Assembly: GCA_017938315.1 (NCBI GenBank)
Contig: JAGBBV010000040.1
Span: forward strand, 1-57,788
DNA: 57,788 nt
Reading direction: 5' to 3'
Source: Lachnospiraceae bacterium
Lineage (GTDB): Bacteria; Bacillota; Clostridia; Lachnospirales; Lachnospiraceae
The notes under the pieces were generated by a model that did not search any database, was not told the origin of the DNA, and saw nothing but the letters and a program-made list of their open reading frames with translations. Within the stretch, counting starts at the first letter, position 1; every line of letters begins with the position of its first letter. The position numbers and the translations under genes were made by a program. This document shows, piece by piece, positions 9,123 to 18,631 of this stretch.

Positions 9123-9602
9123 TTACTCCTCGTCTTCATCCATTACAACATCCATCAAATCACCCTCTACCTTTTCCACATAAAGGTGTCCGTCAAGATG
9201 ATCAATCTCATGGCAAAAAGCTCTCGCCAGAAGTTCTGTTCCTTCTATAATAAAAGGCTCCATATTCTCATCATAAGCTTTCACCTTCACATAATTAGGG
9301 CGGGTCACTACTCCTGATTTGCCGGGCACACTAAGACATCCTTCCTGGCCGGTCTGTTCGCCGCTTGTTTCCATAATAACCGGATTAATTAACAAAATCG
9401 GGTCTTCCCCTGTCACATCCACCACGACGATTCTTTTTAAAATACCTACCTGTGGTGCTGCCAGTCCTACGCCATTTGCTTCATACATGGTTTCAAACAT
9501 ATCATCTATTAAATCTCTTGTACGCTCTGTTATTTCCACAACCTCTTTGCAGCGCTTATTTAATACGGGTTCTCCCATTTCTCTTATGTTTCTGATTGCC
9601 AT
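9123..9602 (-). CDS. def: Peptide deformylase
   Basis: Def removes the N-formyl group from nascent proteins. The three conserved motifs are present: GVGLAAPQVG (about 43), EGCLSVPG (about 88, with the metal Cys) and the metal-binding HEIDHLDG (about 130). At 159 aa it is close to the usual length. It sits between priA and fmt. Confidence 0.97.
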   Translation of the reverse strand: MAIRNIREMGEPVLNKRCKEVVEITERTRDLIDDMFETMYEANGVGLAAPQVGILKRIVVVDVTGEDPILLINPVIMETSGEQTGQEGCLSVPGKSGVVTRPNYVKVKAYDENMEPFIIEGTELLARAFCHEIDHLDGHLYVEKVEGDLMDVVMDEDEE

Positions 9603-9620
9603 TTTATTTTTCCTTTCTTT

Positions 9621-11882
9621 TTAAAAACTGTCAATGGGGTCAAGGTCAAATTGAACCCCCTCATTTCTGCATTCTTTTTTATCCAAAAAGACTTCTATTT
9701 CTCCTCTGATATTCTGAAGATTCGTATCGTCCTTATGTTTTAAATAAATCACAAACCGGTAGATATCATTTATCTTTCCGATTCTGGCTTTGGCCGGTCC
9801 GATCATTTTTACCTTATCACAAACCTCTGACGCCTCTTGCAGCCCTTTTACATATGCTGCAATTTCATTTGCAAATACACTTCCCGCTTCTTCATTTTTA
9901 GCCGTAATCATAATGCTAAGCATATGTTCTGCAGGAGGATAACCTGCCAATTCCCTATATAAAATTTCTTCCTCGTAAAAGGCTTCATAATCCTGCTGTG
10001 CTGCCCTGATTACGCTGTAATGGTCCGGCCTGTAAGTTTGAATAACAGCATCGCCTTCCCTTTCTCCCCTTCCGGCTCTTCCTGCCGCCTGGGTTAAAAG
10101 CTGGAAGGTTCTTTCGCCACAGCGGTAGTCACTGTCATTAAGGGAAAGATCTGCCGCCAATATACCAACCAGTGTCACTTTGGGGAAATCATGTCCTTTT
10201 ACAATCATTTGGGTTCCCACTAGAATATCTGCCTTTTCCTCAGCAAAGGCAGAAAGAATTTCTTCATAACTGTTCTTTTTCTTCGTGGTATCCCCATCCA
10301 TGCGAAGTACCCTTGCCGTGGGGAACCTCATATGAATTTGTTCCTCTATCTGCTGGGTGCCTGCCTTAAATCCCAATATATACGGTGATGTGCAAGAGGG
10401 ACACTTGGTAACCGATGCCCTCTCATATCCGCAATAATGGCATACCAGTTTTCCTCCCATGTGCTGTGATAAAGAAACATCACAGTGGGGGCATTTCATC
10501 ACATATCCACAGGAACGGCAGGAAATAAACCCTGCGTAGCCTCTTCTGTTTAGGAACAATATGATTTGTTCTTTTTTATTTAGCCTATCTTCTATCAGTT
10601 CCTGCAGTTTCTTGCTGAAGATGGAACGGTTACCCTCTCTAAGTTCCTGTCTTAAATCTACGATATGGGTCCTTGCGAGATTTCCTCCCGTAAGACGTTT
10701 GGTCAGTTTAAATAACCCATATTCCCCTTTCTGAGCTCTGTTATAAGCTTCCAGAGAAGGAGTAGCTGAGCCAAGTATCAGGCTTGCCCCTTTTATTTTT
10801 GCTAAATACTCTGCTGTTTCTCTTGCATGATACCTAGGCGTTAATTCACTTTTGTAACTCCCCTCATGCTCCTCGTCCATCACAATCAATCCCAAATTTG
10901 CAAAGGGAACAAATAACGCTGACCTGGGTCCTATGATTACATCTATTTCCCCCTTTTGCGCTCTTATACATTGATCGTACTTTTCTCCTGCCGACAAAGT
11001 AGAGTTCATCACCGATACCCTGTCTCCAAATCTCTTATAAAAACGGAGAAGTGTCTGATAAGTCAGTGCAATCTCAGGAATTAAAACAATTGCCTGCTTT
11101 CCCTGTTTTATCACTGCTTCAATTAATGCTAAATAGACTTCTGTTTTTCCGCTTCCGGTAATACCGTGAATCAGGTATGTTTTCCGGATTCCTTTTTCAT
11201 AATCAGAAAGAATACTGTCTCTGACAGCTTGCTGCTCATGGCTTAATTCCTTTTTTGTTTCCCATGCTGCTTCCATCTGCACCGGATTGCGGTAGTAGTT
11301 TTCGGCTTCCACCTTTATAATCCCTTGACTTTCCAGACTTCTGACAGTCGCTGCAGCCACATGCAGCTTACCGGTTACCAGTTCATAGGGAAGCACCGGT
11401 TCTTTTAACAGTTCAGCAAGAATCCTGACCTTTGCATGCTGATGCTTTCTTAAACTTTCTCCATAAGCAGAAGTTAATTCTTCCTTTGTTGCAATACAAA
11501 CTATTTTTTTCTTTTCTTTTAATTTTACAGTTTGCTTTACAGGCAATACTGTTTTTAAGGCTGCAATCATAGTGGAACCATAGGTTTCCCTCATCCATGC
11601 TGCCAGCTTAATGGCATCTGCTTCCACAGAAACGCCATCTTTTACGATAGTTGCAATTTCCTTCATCTTTTCCGGTGGAAACTCTGCAATATCCGTGGTT
11701 TCTATGACATATCCCTTACGCATATGATTTCCGGTTCCAAAGGGTACCTGCACGCACATACCGGGCTCCAGAAATCCTTTCATCGCTTCAGGAATCTTAT
11801 ATTGAAAGGTTTTATCCACTTTTTCATGGGAAATATCAATAATGATATTGGCATATCTGCCCGGCAAGGTTGCCTTTTCCAT
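9621..11882 (-). CDS. priA: Primosomal replication-restart helicase PriA
   Basis: PriA recognises stalled forks and reloads the replicative helicase. Helicase motifs are in order: GITGSGKTEVY (Walker A, about 245), DEEHEGSYKSE (Walker B), LGSATPSLEA, FLNRRGYAGF and AAGRAGRG. Between helicase lobes lie eight zinc-binding cysteines (CRSCG, CPHC, CHYCG, CPSC). The N-terminal 110 residues form the fork-binding domain. It follows murE by 1 bp. Confidence 0.96.
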   Translation of the reverse strand: MEKATLPGRYANIIIDISHEKVDKTFQYKIPEAMKGFLEPGMCVQVPFGTGNHMRKGYVIETTDIAEFPPEKMKEIATIVKDGVSVEADAIKLAAWMRETYGSTMIAALKTVLPVKQTVKLKEKKKIVCIATKEELTSAYGESLRKHQHAKVRILAELLKEPVLPYELVTGKLHVAAATVRSLESQGIIKVEAENYYRNPVQMEAAWETKKELSHEQQAVRDSILSDYEKGIRKTYLIHGITGSGKTEVYLALIEAVIKQGKQAIVLIPEIALTYQTLLRFYKRFGDRVSVMNSTLSAGEKYDQCIRAQKGEIDVIIGPRSALFVPFANLGLIVMDEEHEGSYKSELTPRYHARETAEYLAKIKGASLILGSATPSLEAYNRAQKGEYGLFKLTKRLTGGNLARTHIVDLRQELREGNRSIFSKKLQELIEDRLNKKEQIILFLNRRGYAGFISCRSCGYVMKCPHCDVSLSQHMGGKLVCHYCGYERASVTKCPSCTSPYILGFKAGTQQIEEQIHMRFPTARVLRMDGDTTKKKNSYEEILSAFAEEKADILVGTQMIVKGHDFPKVTLVGILAADLSLNDSDYRCGERTFQLLTQAAGRAGRGEREGDAVIQTYRPDHYSVIRAAQQDYEAFYEEEILYRELAGYPPAEHMLSIMITAKNEEAGSVFANEIAAYVKGLQEASEVCDKVKMIGPAKARIGKINDIYRFVIYLKHKDDTNLQNIRGEIEVFLDKKECRNEGVQFDLDPIDSF

Positions 11883-11883
11883 G

Positions 11884-13353
11884 TTATTCCTCCGTACTTA
11901 AAATCTCTGCAATCAGGACTCTTTCGTCCATTGGGTATTTTACCCCTTTAATCTCCTGATAATCCTCATGTCCCTTTCCGGCAAGCACAATAATATCCCC
12001 CGGTTGACCGTTTGCAATGGCGTAGGCAATGGCTTCCTTGCGGTCGCAAATCTCCACATAAGCGCCCTCCGTCTTAGATATACCGGTTTTGATATCTTCC
12101 ATAATCGCAAGAGGCTCCTCAAACCTGGGGTTATCAGATGTAATAATGGTAAGGTCTGCTAATCTGCCGCTCACCTCTCCCATTTCAAAACGCCTGAGTT
12201 TGGAACGGTTACCTCCACAGCCAAAGACACAAACAAGTCTACCCGGATTATATTCCCTAAGGGTAGAAAGGAGACTTTCAAGGCTCATGGCATTATGGGC
12301 ATAATCAATTAAGAGTGTAAATTCATCCGATACCGGCACCATTTCAATTCTGCCCTTCACATGGGCAGACAAAAGAGCTTTTTGTATCTTGGAAGCTTCT
12401 ACATCAAAATGACGGCATACCGCTATGGCAGTAAGTGCATTGTAAACGCTAAATCTACCCGGTGTAGGTACTTCCACCCTGAAATCCATTTTTCCCTTTA
12501 CGCTAAAATCAATACCCAGCTCTCCGGGCTTATTGACTAACTGCAAATCTTCCGCATAAAGGTCTGCCGTTTTATCAAATCCGTAGGTTTCCACTTTACA
12601 GGTATGTCCCTTTAACACATCCCCCATATGCACATCATCTTTATTAACGATACCCAAACGGCACTGTTTAAACAACAGCCCCTTGCACATCTGATATTCT
12701 TCAAAATCTGCATGCTCGTTAGGTCCGATATGATCCGGCTCTAAATTAGTAAAAATACCGATTTCAAAAATAAACCCTTGGGTTCTGTGAAGCTTCAGTC
12801 CCTGGGATGCCACTTCCATTACTGCAATGTCACATCCTGCATCTACCATCTTTCTAAAATACTGCTGTAACAGGAACGATTCCGGTGTCGTGTTATTAGC
12901 CGGAATGTGTTCATCCCCTATAATGGTTTCAATGGTTCCGATTAATCCCACCTTATATCCTGCACTTTCCAAAATCGATTTTACAAGATAGGTGGTTGTA
13001 GTCTTTCCCTTAGTTCCGGTGATACCGATTACTTTCAGTTTATCTGCAGGGTTACCAAAATAAGCAGCGGAGATAAATGCCATGGCATATCTGGTATCTT
13101 CCACCTTGACAACTGTCACCTCGCTTCCATCCGGAACTTCTATGTCCTTTTGCACCACTAATACAGCAGCACCTTTTTCTATAGCCTCTTTCGCAAAATC
13201 ATGGCCATCTACCACATATCCGCAAATACAAATGAACAGGCAGTCCTTCGTAATCTTTCTGGAGTCGTATACCACTTCACTTACCAGTCTGTCTGTATTT
13301 CCTTTAACACATTCATATTTTAATTCTTTTAATAAGTCTTTACATAAATACAT
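11884..13353 (-). CDS. murE: UDP-MurNAc-tripeptide synthetase MurE (meso-DAP type)
   Basis: MurE adds the third residue of the peptidoglycan stem peptide using ATP. The central ATPase motif is GTKGKTTTTYLV (about 112). The substrate-choice motif reads SDNPRFEEP; DNPR is the form seen in enzymes that add meso-diaminopimelate rather than lysine, so this organism probably has DAP-type peptidoglycan. It is the first gene of the long minus-strand operon, with a good promoter 26-54 bp upstream of its ATG. Confidence 0.95.
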   Translation of the reverse strand: MYLCKDLLKELKYECVKGNTDRLVSEVVYDSRKITKDCLFICICGYVVDGHDFAKEAIEKGAAVLVVQKDIEVPDGSEVTVVKVEDTRYAMAFISAAYFGNPADKLKVIGITGTKGKTTTTYLVKSILESAGYKVGLIGTIETIIGDEHIPANNTTPESFLLQQYFRKMVDAGCDIAVMEVASQGLKLHRTQGFIFEIGIFTNLEPDHIGPNEHADFEEYQMCKGLLFKQCRLGIVNKDDVHMGDVLKGHTCKVETYGFDKTADLYAEDLQLVNKPGELGIDFSVKGKMDFRVEVPTPGRFSVYNALTAIAVCRHFDVEASKIQKALLSAHVKGRIEMVPVSDEFTLLIDYAHNAMSLESLLSTLREYNPGRLVCVFGCGGNRSKLRRFEMGEVSGRLADLTIITSDNPRFEEPLAIMEDIKTGISKTEGAYVEICDRKEAIAYAIANGQPGDIIVLAGKGHEDYQEIKGVKYPMDERVLIAEILSTEE

Positions 13354-13378
13354 AAAGTCACCCTCTTTTCCTTACAAT

Positions 13379-13407
13379 AAGATAGCACGATTACGCACTT
13401 TTTTCAA
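13379..13407 (-). promoter_or_regulatory. Promoter of the murE-rsgA operon
   Basis: On the minus strand TTGAAA (13402-13407) and TATCTT (13379-13384) are separated by exactly 17 bp, and TGC directly precedes the -10 (an extended -10). It sits just upstream of the murE ribosome-binding region and is the only clear promoter for the next ten genes. Confidence 0.75.
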
Positions 13408-13544
13408 CTTTCCCAAGGTGAAATCTGCCATTACTAATATATGTTTGCCATATTTTTCGATATGATTTATTTTTTCTTAATAGGATTTTAGATTTTCATA
13501 ATGAAGTGGACACATTTTGTACACATTTTTCCTTTATGATAAAT

Positions 13545-13622
13545 ATAAGATAGTTGAACAACTCACTATCTCCCCCCTCATAAGAAGCAAAGCCTCCGGT
13601 GTCCCCGGAGGCTTTTGCTTTA
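13545..13622 (+). ncRNA. Candidate small RNA with C-rich loop and intrinsic terminator
   Basis: Between the divergently placed murE promoter and the end of pfkB there is no reading frame, but the plus strand carries the layout of a small RNA. There is a 5' hairpin (GATAGT 13549-13554 with ACTATC 13565-13570), a single-stranded C-rich run (TCTCCCCCCTC, 13569-13579) complementary to Shine-Dalgarno sequences, and a GC-rich terminator ending in T4. Upstream, ACACATTTT occurs twice at 11-bp spacing (13510, 13521) ahead of a TATGAT -10-like box (13535-13540). No good -35 is present, so the start site is a guess. It could instead be just the terminator of pfkB. Confidence 0.4.
13585..13620 (+). terminator. 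Strong intrinsic terminator
   Basis: GCCTCCGG (13592-13599) pairs perfectly with CCGGAGGC (13605-13612) around a 5-nt loop, extended by AGCAAA/TTTTGCT. On the plus strand it is followed by TTTT, while the minus strand has only TTT, so plus is the better direction. It may also stop transcripts leaving pfkB. Confidence 0.8.
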
Positions 13623-13628
13623 TCTTAT

Positions 13629-14555
13629 CTAAATAGATTGTACTTCTATCACTTCATATAACTGCCCTGCTGTTTCTTTTGGAATCACAGCACTGTCAAA
13701 AGTTGTAGCATTTGCCGCTGAAATTGCCACCGCTTTTTTCAAGCATTCTTCCCCGTCATCTCCCCTAATAAGCGACATCACGAAGGAGGAAACTACACTG
13801 TCCCCGCAGGCAACGGTATTTACTGCCTGCACGTTTGGTGCTTTTGCAAACAATACCTGCTTTTTATTTGCATAGAGAAGGCCATCATTTCCCATAGATA
13901 CCAGCACATGGTCAATCCCTGCTCTCACAAGTTTTGACGCCTTATCTTTAAGCATCGCCAAAGTTTCTATTTTTTCATTAAGCAGTGCTTCCAATTCTCT
14001 TTTATTGGGCTTTATCATAAAAGGGTTCGCGGCAATGCCTTCCTTTAATGGTTCGCCGCTGGTATCCAAACATACCTTTACGCCTTTTTCTTTTGCCAAT
14101 CGGATCAAATCTGCATAAATGGTGACCGGTACACCCTCCGGTATACTTCCTGATATCACAATTACTTCACTGTCTGTAAGTGCTTCTTCATACTTTCCTA
14201 AAAAATCATTCAACTCTTCTTTTGAAACAATGGGGCCCGGCTCTAAGAGTTCTGTCACACTGCCATCACCTGAAAGCACATTTGTATTACATCTGGTTTC
14301 TCCGTTTACATAGGTAAAACAGCATTCAGCCCCTATACTTTTTAGATAATCTTCAATAAACCGTCCGTTATATCCGCCCAAAAAGCCAAGTGCCCTTACC
14401 GGGTAATCATACTGACGCAAAATCTTTGTCACATTGATGCCTTTTCCGCCTGCAATGTTTTTCACATCTTCCATGCGGTTTACAGCCCCCGGTATCAGCT
14501 CTTTTAAAGTGCACGTCTTATCAACGGCAGGGTTTAATGTAATGGTTGTAATCAT
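13629..14555 (-). CDS. PfkB-family sugar-phosphate kinase (1-phosphofructokinase/LacC type)
   Basis: This is a ribokinase-fold ATP-dependent kinase of the FruK/LacC subgroup. The N-terminus ITTITLNPAVDKT and the glycine-rich AGGKGINVT (about 38) bind the sugar phosphate. The C-terminal signature ACGDSVVSSFV (about 250) holds the catalytic Asp and anion hole. It could phosphorylate fructose-1-phosphate or tagatose-6-phosphate; with no PTS or tagatose genes nearby the substrate stays open. The start is preceded by GTGAGGG, 15 bp after recJ, so it probably ends the scf-sec-recJ transcript. Confidence 0.85.
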   Translation of the reverse strand: MITTITLNPAVDKTCTLKELIPGAVNRMEDVKNIAGGKGINVTKILRQYDYPVRALGFLGGYNGRFIEDYLKSIGAECCFTYVNGETRCNTNVLSGDGSVTELLEPGPIVSKEELNDFLGKYEEALTDSEVIVISGSIPEGVPVTIYADLIRLAKEKGVKVCLDTSGEPLKEGIAANPFMIKPNKRELEALLNEKIETLAMLKDKASKLVRAGIDHVLVSMGNDGLLYANKKQVLFAKAPNVQAVNTVACGDSVVSSFVMSLIRGDDGEECLKKAVAISAANATTFDSAVIPKETAGQLYEVIEVQSI

Positions 14556-14570
14556 AAGCCCTCACATTTT

Positions 14571-16352
14571 TTAGCAATAATATTGCATGACCATCTGCAC
14601 GCTCTCTCTTCCGGCAAAATAATTAATATCCGGATAATAAGCCATGTTAAAAGACATCGGCTTATTTTCTTTCACTCCGCTATAAAGCGATGTTACTTTT
14701 TCTTTTCCAAACTTCTCTGTAAGAAAATCATGCCACTTTTCCATATCGCCAAAATAAATCATTTCATAAGTATATCCTGTTTCATCTGCGATAACATACT
14801 TTCCTACATTTTTATTTTTTCCCATCACTTTGCCGCTAAGAAGCTTCACATCCTTCTGTGCAAACAAGGGTTTTTTATTTCCAACACCGAAAGGCTCAAG
14901 CAAAGACAATTCTTTGATAAACTCTTTCTTTACATAGCTAAGGGGCATAGGAACATCAATATGGACCACTTCTTCAAAATCTGCTTCCGTCAAGGTACAT
15001 CGTTGATTGATTGCTATCCTAAACTTCTTTAACTGTTCTTCGTCAGCAATAGAAAGACCTGCGGCCATGGGATGTCCGCCATACTTGGTGAAAAACTCCT
15101 TGCAACCTGTCATTTCTTCATACATGGAATAAGCTTCTATGGAGCGTCCGCTGCCTTTAATTCCCTCTTCTCCTTTGGTTAGGACAAAAGCAGGCTTTCC
15201 GAATTTTTCACGCACTTTTCCGGCAATAATTCCGGCAAGGCTTTCATGACAGTCCGGCAAAAATACAACCAATACTCTGTCATCCTTCAGCTCGCTTTCT
15301 TCTACTTTTTGAATTGCCAGTTTTACACCGTCTTCCGTCATTTTTTTACGGCTGTCATTTAAATTCTTTAAATCGGCGGCAATCACTACCGCTTCATTCC
15401 ATTTTTCTGCCTCAAATAAACTTAGGGCTCTTGTTGCTGTATCCAGCCTTCCTGTAGCATTCAGGCAGGGGCCTATAATAAACCCTGCATGATAGGGCGT
15501 AATCTCTTTTTCTTCAATTCCGTTTGCCTGCATCAGGGCCTTTAAGCCTTTATTTGTGGTATGCCCCATCATCTGCAATCCGTATTTTACAATGATACGG
15601 TTTTCATCACGCAGTTCCATTACATCGCAGACGGTAGCAAGGGCCGCAAAGGGTAATAATCCGTCACGTATGGCATCTGTTTCTTTGCTGCTTTTCCCAA
15701 TCTTTTCACAGAGTGCCAAAATCAGTTTCATAGCCACTACCGCACCGCAAATAGAAGAAAATGGATATTTGCAGTCCTCCTGCTTGGGGTCAATCACTGC
15801 TGCTGCCTGGGGTACAATATATCTTCTGCCATCCTCTGTATCTTCATAAGGCACTTCATGATGGTCTGTAACAACAACCGTCATACCAAGCTTGCTTGCC
15901 AGGGCAATCTGACTTGCCGCTGCAATCCCGTTATCGCAGGTAACAATGGTATCGATTCCTTCACTTGCTGCCTCTTCTATCAGATTGTCATTAAGACCAT
16001 ACCCATCCTTCATGCGATGAGGAATCACCCGGTCCACCTTTGCTCCCAAAAGAGAAAGCCCATGAACCAAAATATAGGTAGAACAAATGCCGTCCACATC
16101 ATAATCTCCAATGACTCTGATTGCAGACTGATTATTTATCTTATCAAGAATGAGGTCTGTTGCTTTGTCCATATCTTTTAATAAAAAGGGACTATGTAAA
16201 TCCTGAAGGTTTCCCTTCAAGAATTTTCTGATATCCTCATCCTCTGTCAAATCCCTATTCCGGATAATTCTGGCAAGGACCGGCGTAATGCCGTAATCAT
16301 TTGCTATTTTATTAAAATCAGCCTTTTTGGCGGCCACCATCCATTTTGCCAT
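14571..16352 (-). CDS. recJ: Single-stranded-DNA exonuclease RecJ
   Basis: RecJ degrades single-stranded DNA 5' to 3' in recombination and mismatch repair. The DHH catalytic motifs are visible: GDYDVDGICSTY (about 81), CDNGIAA, VVTDHHEVP (about 160) and the DHHA1 motif YGGHPMAAGLS (about 425). The length (593 aa) fits the compact Firmicute form. It lies 3 bp after secDF, an order often seen in Clostridia. Confidence 0.95.
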   Translation of the reverse strand: MAKWMVAAKKADFNKIANDYGITPVLARIIRNRDLTEDEDIRKFLKGNLQDLHSPFLLKDMDKATDLILDKINNQSAIRVIGDYDVDGICSTYILVHGLSLLGAKVDRVIPHRMKDGYGLNDNLIEEAASEGIDTIVTCDNGIAAASQIALASKLGMTVVVTDHHEVPYEDTEDGRRYIVPQAAAVIDPKQEDCKYPFSSICGAVVAMKLILALCEKIGKSSKETDAIRDGLLPFAALATVCDVMELRDENRIIVKYGLQMMGHTTNKGLKALMQANGIEEKEITPYHAGFIIGPCLNATGRLDTATRALSLFEAEKWNEAVVIAADLKNLNDSRKKMTEDGVKLAIQKVEESELKDDRVLVVFLPDCHESLAGIIAGKVREKFGKPAFVLTKGEEGIKGSGRSIEAYSMYEEMTGCKEFFTKYGGHPMAAGLSIADEEQLKKFRIAINQRCTLTEADFEEVVHIDVPMPLSYVKKEFIKELSLLEPFGVGNKKPLFAQKDVKLLSGKVMGKNKNVGKYVIADETGYTYEMIYFGDMEKWHDFLTEKFGKEKVTSLYSGVKENKPMSFNMAYYPDINYFAGRESVQMVMQYYC

Positions 16353-16355
16353 TGA

Positions 16356-18608
16356 TTACTCTTCCACTTTCTGGGGAAAAACCTTTCTAAGTACCAGCCA
16401 CAGTGCTCCTGTAATGCATACGGAAGAATACGTACCGCAAAGAATACCAACCATCAAAGGAAGGGCAAATTCTTTTACAGAGGATACCCCGAAGATATAC
16501 AGTGCTGCTACCATAACAAAGGTTGTCAGGGAAGTAAAGATACTTCTTGATAAAGTCTGTGTAATACTCTTATTTACTACATCATCAAGAGTATCCTTCC
16601 GCTTCATCTCAGCCAGGTTCTCACGAACACGGTCAAAAATTACTATGGTCGCATTAATGGAGTAACCTACTATGGTCAGCATACAAGCAATAAAGGTTGT
16701 TCCCACGGAAACCTTCACAATTGCATAAAATGCAAGTACTACCAAAACGTCATGGATTAATGCCACTACAGAACTTGCGCCAAAACGGATATCCTTAAAT
16801 CTAAACCAAATATAAATCAGCATACATAAGGTTGCCACTGCCACCGCAATAACAGATTCCTTTTTCATTTCTCCACTGATAGTAGAACTAATGGTTTCCG
16901 CTGTAATTTTCTCTGTATCTACAGCGAAATTATCAGCCATAACACTGCTGAATGTTTCCCTCTCTTCCACAGATAAAGAACGGGTCTTAAAGATGACTTC
17001 ATTGGTTCCGTCAATCTTCTGTGTCTGCACATTACCGTCCCCTGTAATGCCTTCAATAAGGGGCACTACCTTGGAGTCAATATCTGCAAGGCTCATATCT
17101 TCATTAAAGGTTACATTGGTAGAAGTTCCACCAACAAATTCAAGACCATAATTTAAGATATTGCCGGTCTGTGCTTTGTTGACACCCATAAATACAAATC
17201 CTGCTACCACAAGTGCAATAGAAATTCCAAAGAATACTGCTTTCTTTGAAACAAAAGAAATTGCCTTCTTTTCCTTTGCAATGCCATAAAATTTTGCATC
17301 CTTAAGTCCAAGACCAAACAACGCATTCATAATCAGTCTGGTAATAACCAGTGCTGTAAACATGGATAATACAATACCAAGGGCAAGTGTTGCCGCAAAT
17401 CCCTTAATGGTACCGGAGCCCATAATGCCAAGCACTGCTGCTGCAATCAATGTGGTAATGTTTCCATCCCAAATAGCCGACTGCGCTTTCTTATATCCTG
17501 CATCTATTGCAGACTTCACTGTCTTACCTGTTGCAAGTTCTTCCCTGATTCTGGCAAAGATAATTACATTGGCATCTACTGCCATACCTATAGAAAGAAT
17601 AATACCTGCAATACCCGGCAGGGTTAATGTAATTTCAAATGCAGCAAGTAAAATAACAATTAATTCCACATACAATGCCAGTGCCAATGATGCCGCAAAG
17701 CCTGATACATAGTAAACAGCTATCATAAAAATAACAATGATTACAAAGCCAACAGCTGCTGCTTTGATACTGGTAGCAATTGCTTCCTCACCAAGCTGTG
17801 CACCCACTACTTTTGAATGAAGTTCTTCCAGTTCCAATTTCAGTCCACCGATACGGATGGTAGATGCAAGTTGCTCTGCTTTTTCAAAATCAAAATTACC
17901 CGTAATCTGGGCATTACCATCTGCAATTACCGCTCTTACGGTAGGTGCACTGATGATTTCGCCGTCATAATAAATACCAAGAGTTTCTCCCTTTTGGTAT
18001 GCATTCTGGGTTGCCGCCTTAAACTTTTCAGCACCTTCACTTGTCATCACAAGATCAACACCGATTTCACTGTTTCCCATCTGATCCTTAAAAGAAACAG
18101 CCTGTGCATCCTTTACATCTGTTCCGGAAAGACGGGCACTTCCCTCTGCCACAATTGTCTCAATATCCTTTGTCAAAATGTGAACCGGTTCACCGGTTGC
18201 ATCAAAGGTAGTCTGATAATTTAAATTTCCTTCTGCGTCTGTTTCTGAAACAAAGTATAAAGAACCGGGTTTTCCAAGTTCTTCCAAGATAGCATTTGCA
18301 TCGGAAACACCGGGAATTTCAATATTAATTCTGTCATTCCCTTCCTGATATACTACTGACTCTGTACTATATACTTCCACACGCTTTTGAAGTTTACGGA
18401 TGGTATCTGCCATATCTGCCGCATCCGGCTCTTTCTCGCCTACTACCTGATAAGTAATACTTACACCACCGGCAAGATCAAGGCCAAGCTTGATGTCCGA
18501 AGCGGAACCTGCAGAACTGCTTCCTACGCCCACTGCTGCGGTATATCCAAAAAATCCAAGTAATACTACGAGCACCAGCATCACTACAATTGCTTTACTC
18601 TTTTTCAT
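16356..18608 (-). CDS. secDF: Fused protein-export subunit SecDF
   Basis: SecD and SecF, which use the proton gradient to pull exported proteins through SecYEG, are joined in one 750-aa chain. The SecD half (about 1-445) starts with a membrane anchor, has the LGLDLAGGVSITYQV motif and a large outer domain, then membrane segments with GMAVDANVIIFARIREE (about 340-360). The SecF half (about 455-750) has GLEFVGGTSTNVTF and a second set of segments ending near GYSINATIVIFDRVREN. Twelve membrane segments are expected. It follows scfB by 23 bp, an arrangement typical of SCIFF loci. Confidence 0.95.
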   Translation of the reverse strand: MKKSKAIVVMLVLVVLLGFFGYTAAVGVGSSSAGSASDIKLGLDLAGGVSITYQVVGEKEPDAADMADTIRKLQKRVEVYSTESVVYQEGNDRINIEIPGVSDANAILEELGKPGSLYFVSETDAEGNLNYQTTFDATGEPVHILTKDIETIVAEGSARLSGTDVKDAQAVSFKDQMGNSEIGVDLVMTSEGAEKFKAATQNAYQKGETLGIYYDGEIISAPTVRAVIADGNAQITGNFDFEKAEQLASTIRIGGLKLELEELHSKVVGAQLGEEAIATSIKAAAVGFVIIVIFMIAVYYVSGFAASLALALYVELIVILLAAFEITLTLPGIAGIILSIGMAVDANVIIFARIREELATGKTVKSAIDAGYKKAQSAIWDGNITTLIAAAVLGIMGSGTIKGFAATLALGIVLSMFTALVITRLIMNALFGLGLKDAKFYGIAKEKKAISFVSKKAVFFGISIALVVAGFVFMGVNKAQTGNILNYGLEFVGGTSTNVTFNEDMSLADIDSKVVPLIEGITGDGNVQTQKIDGTNEVIFKTRSLSVEERETFSSVMADNFAVDTEKITAETISSTISGEMKKESVIAVAVATLCMLIYIWFRFKDIRFGASSVVALIHDVLVVLAFYAIVKVSVGTTFIACMLTIVGYSINATIVIFDRVRENLAEMKRKDTLDDVVNKSITQTLSRSIFTSLTTFVMVAALYIFGVSSVKEFALPLMVGILCGTYSSVCITGALWLVLRKVFPQKVEE

Positions 18609-18631
18609 CGTTTAATCCCTCTTCCTTTTGT

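Noticed and set aside
13629-14555. Naming the kinase fruK or lacC
   Set aside because: The sequence motifs do not separate the two and there is no PTS or tagatose context.
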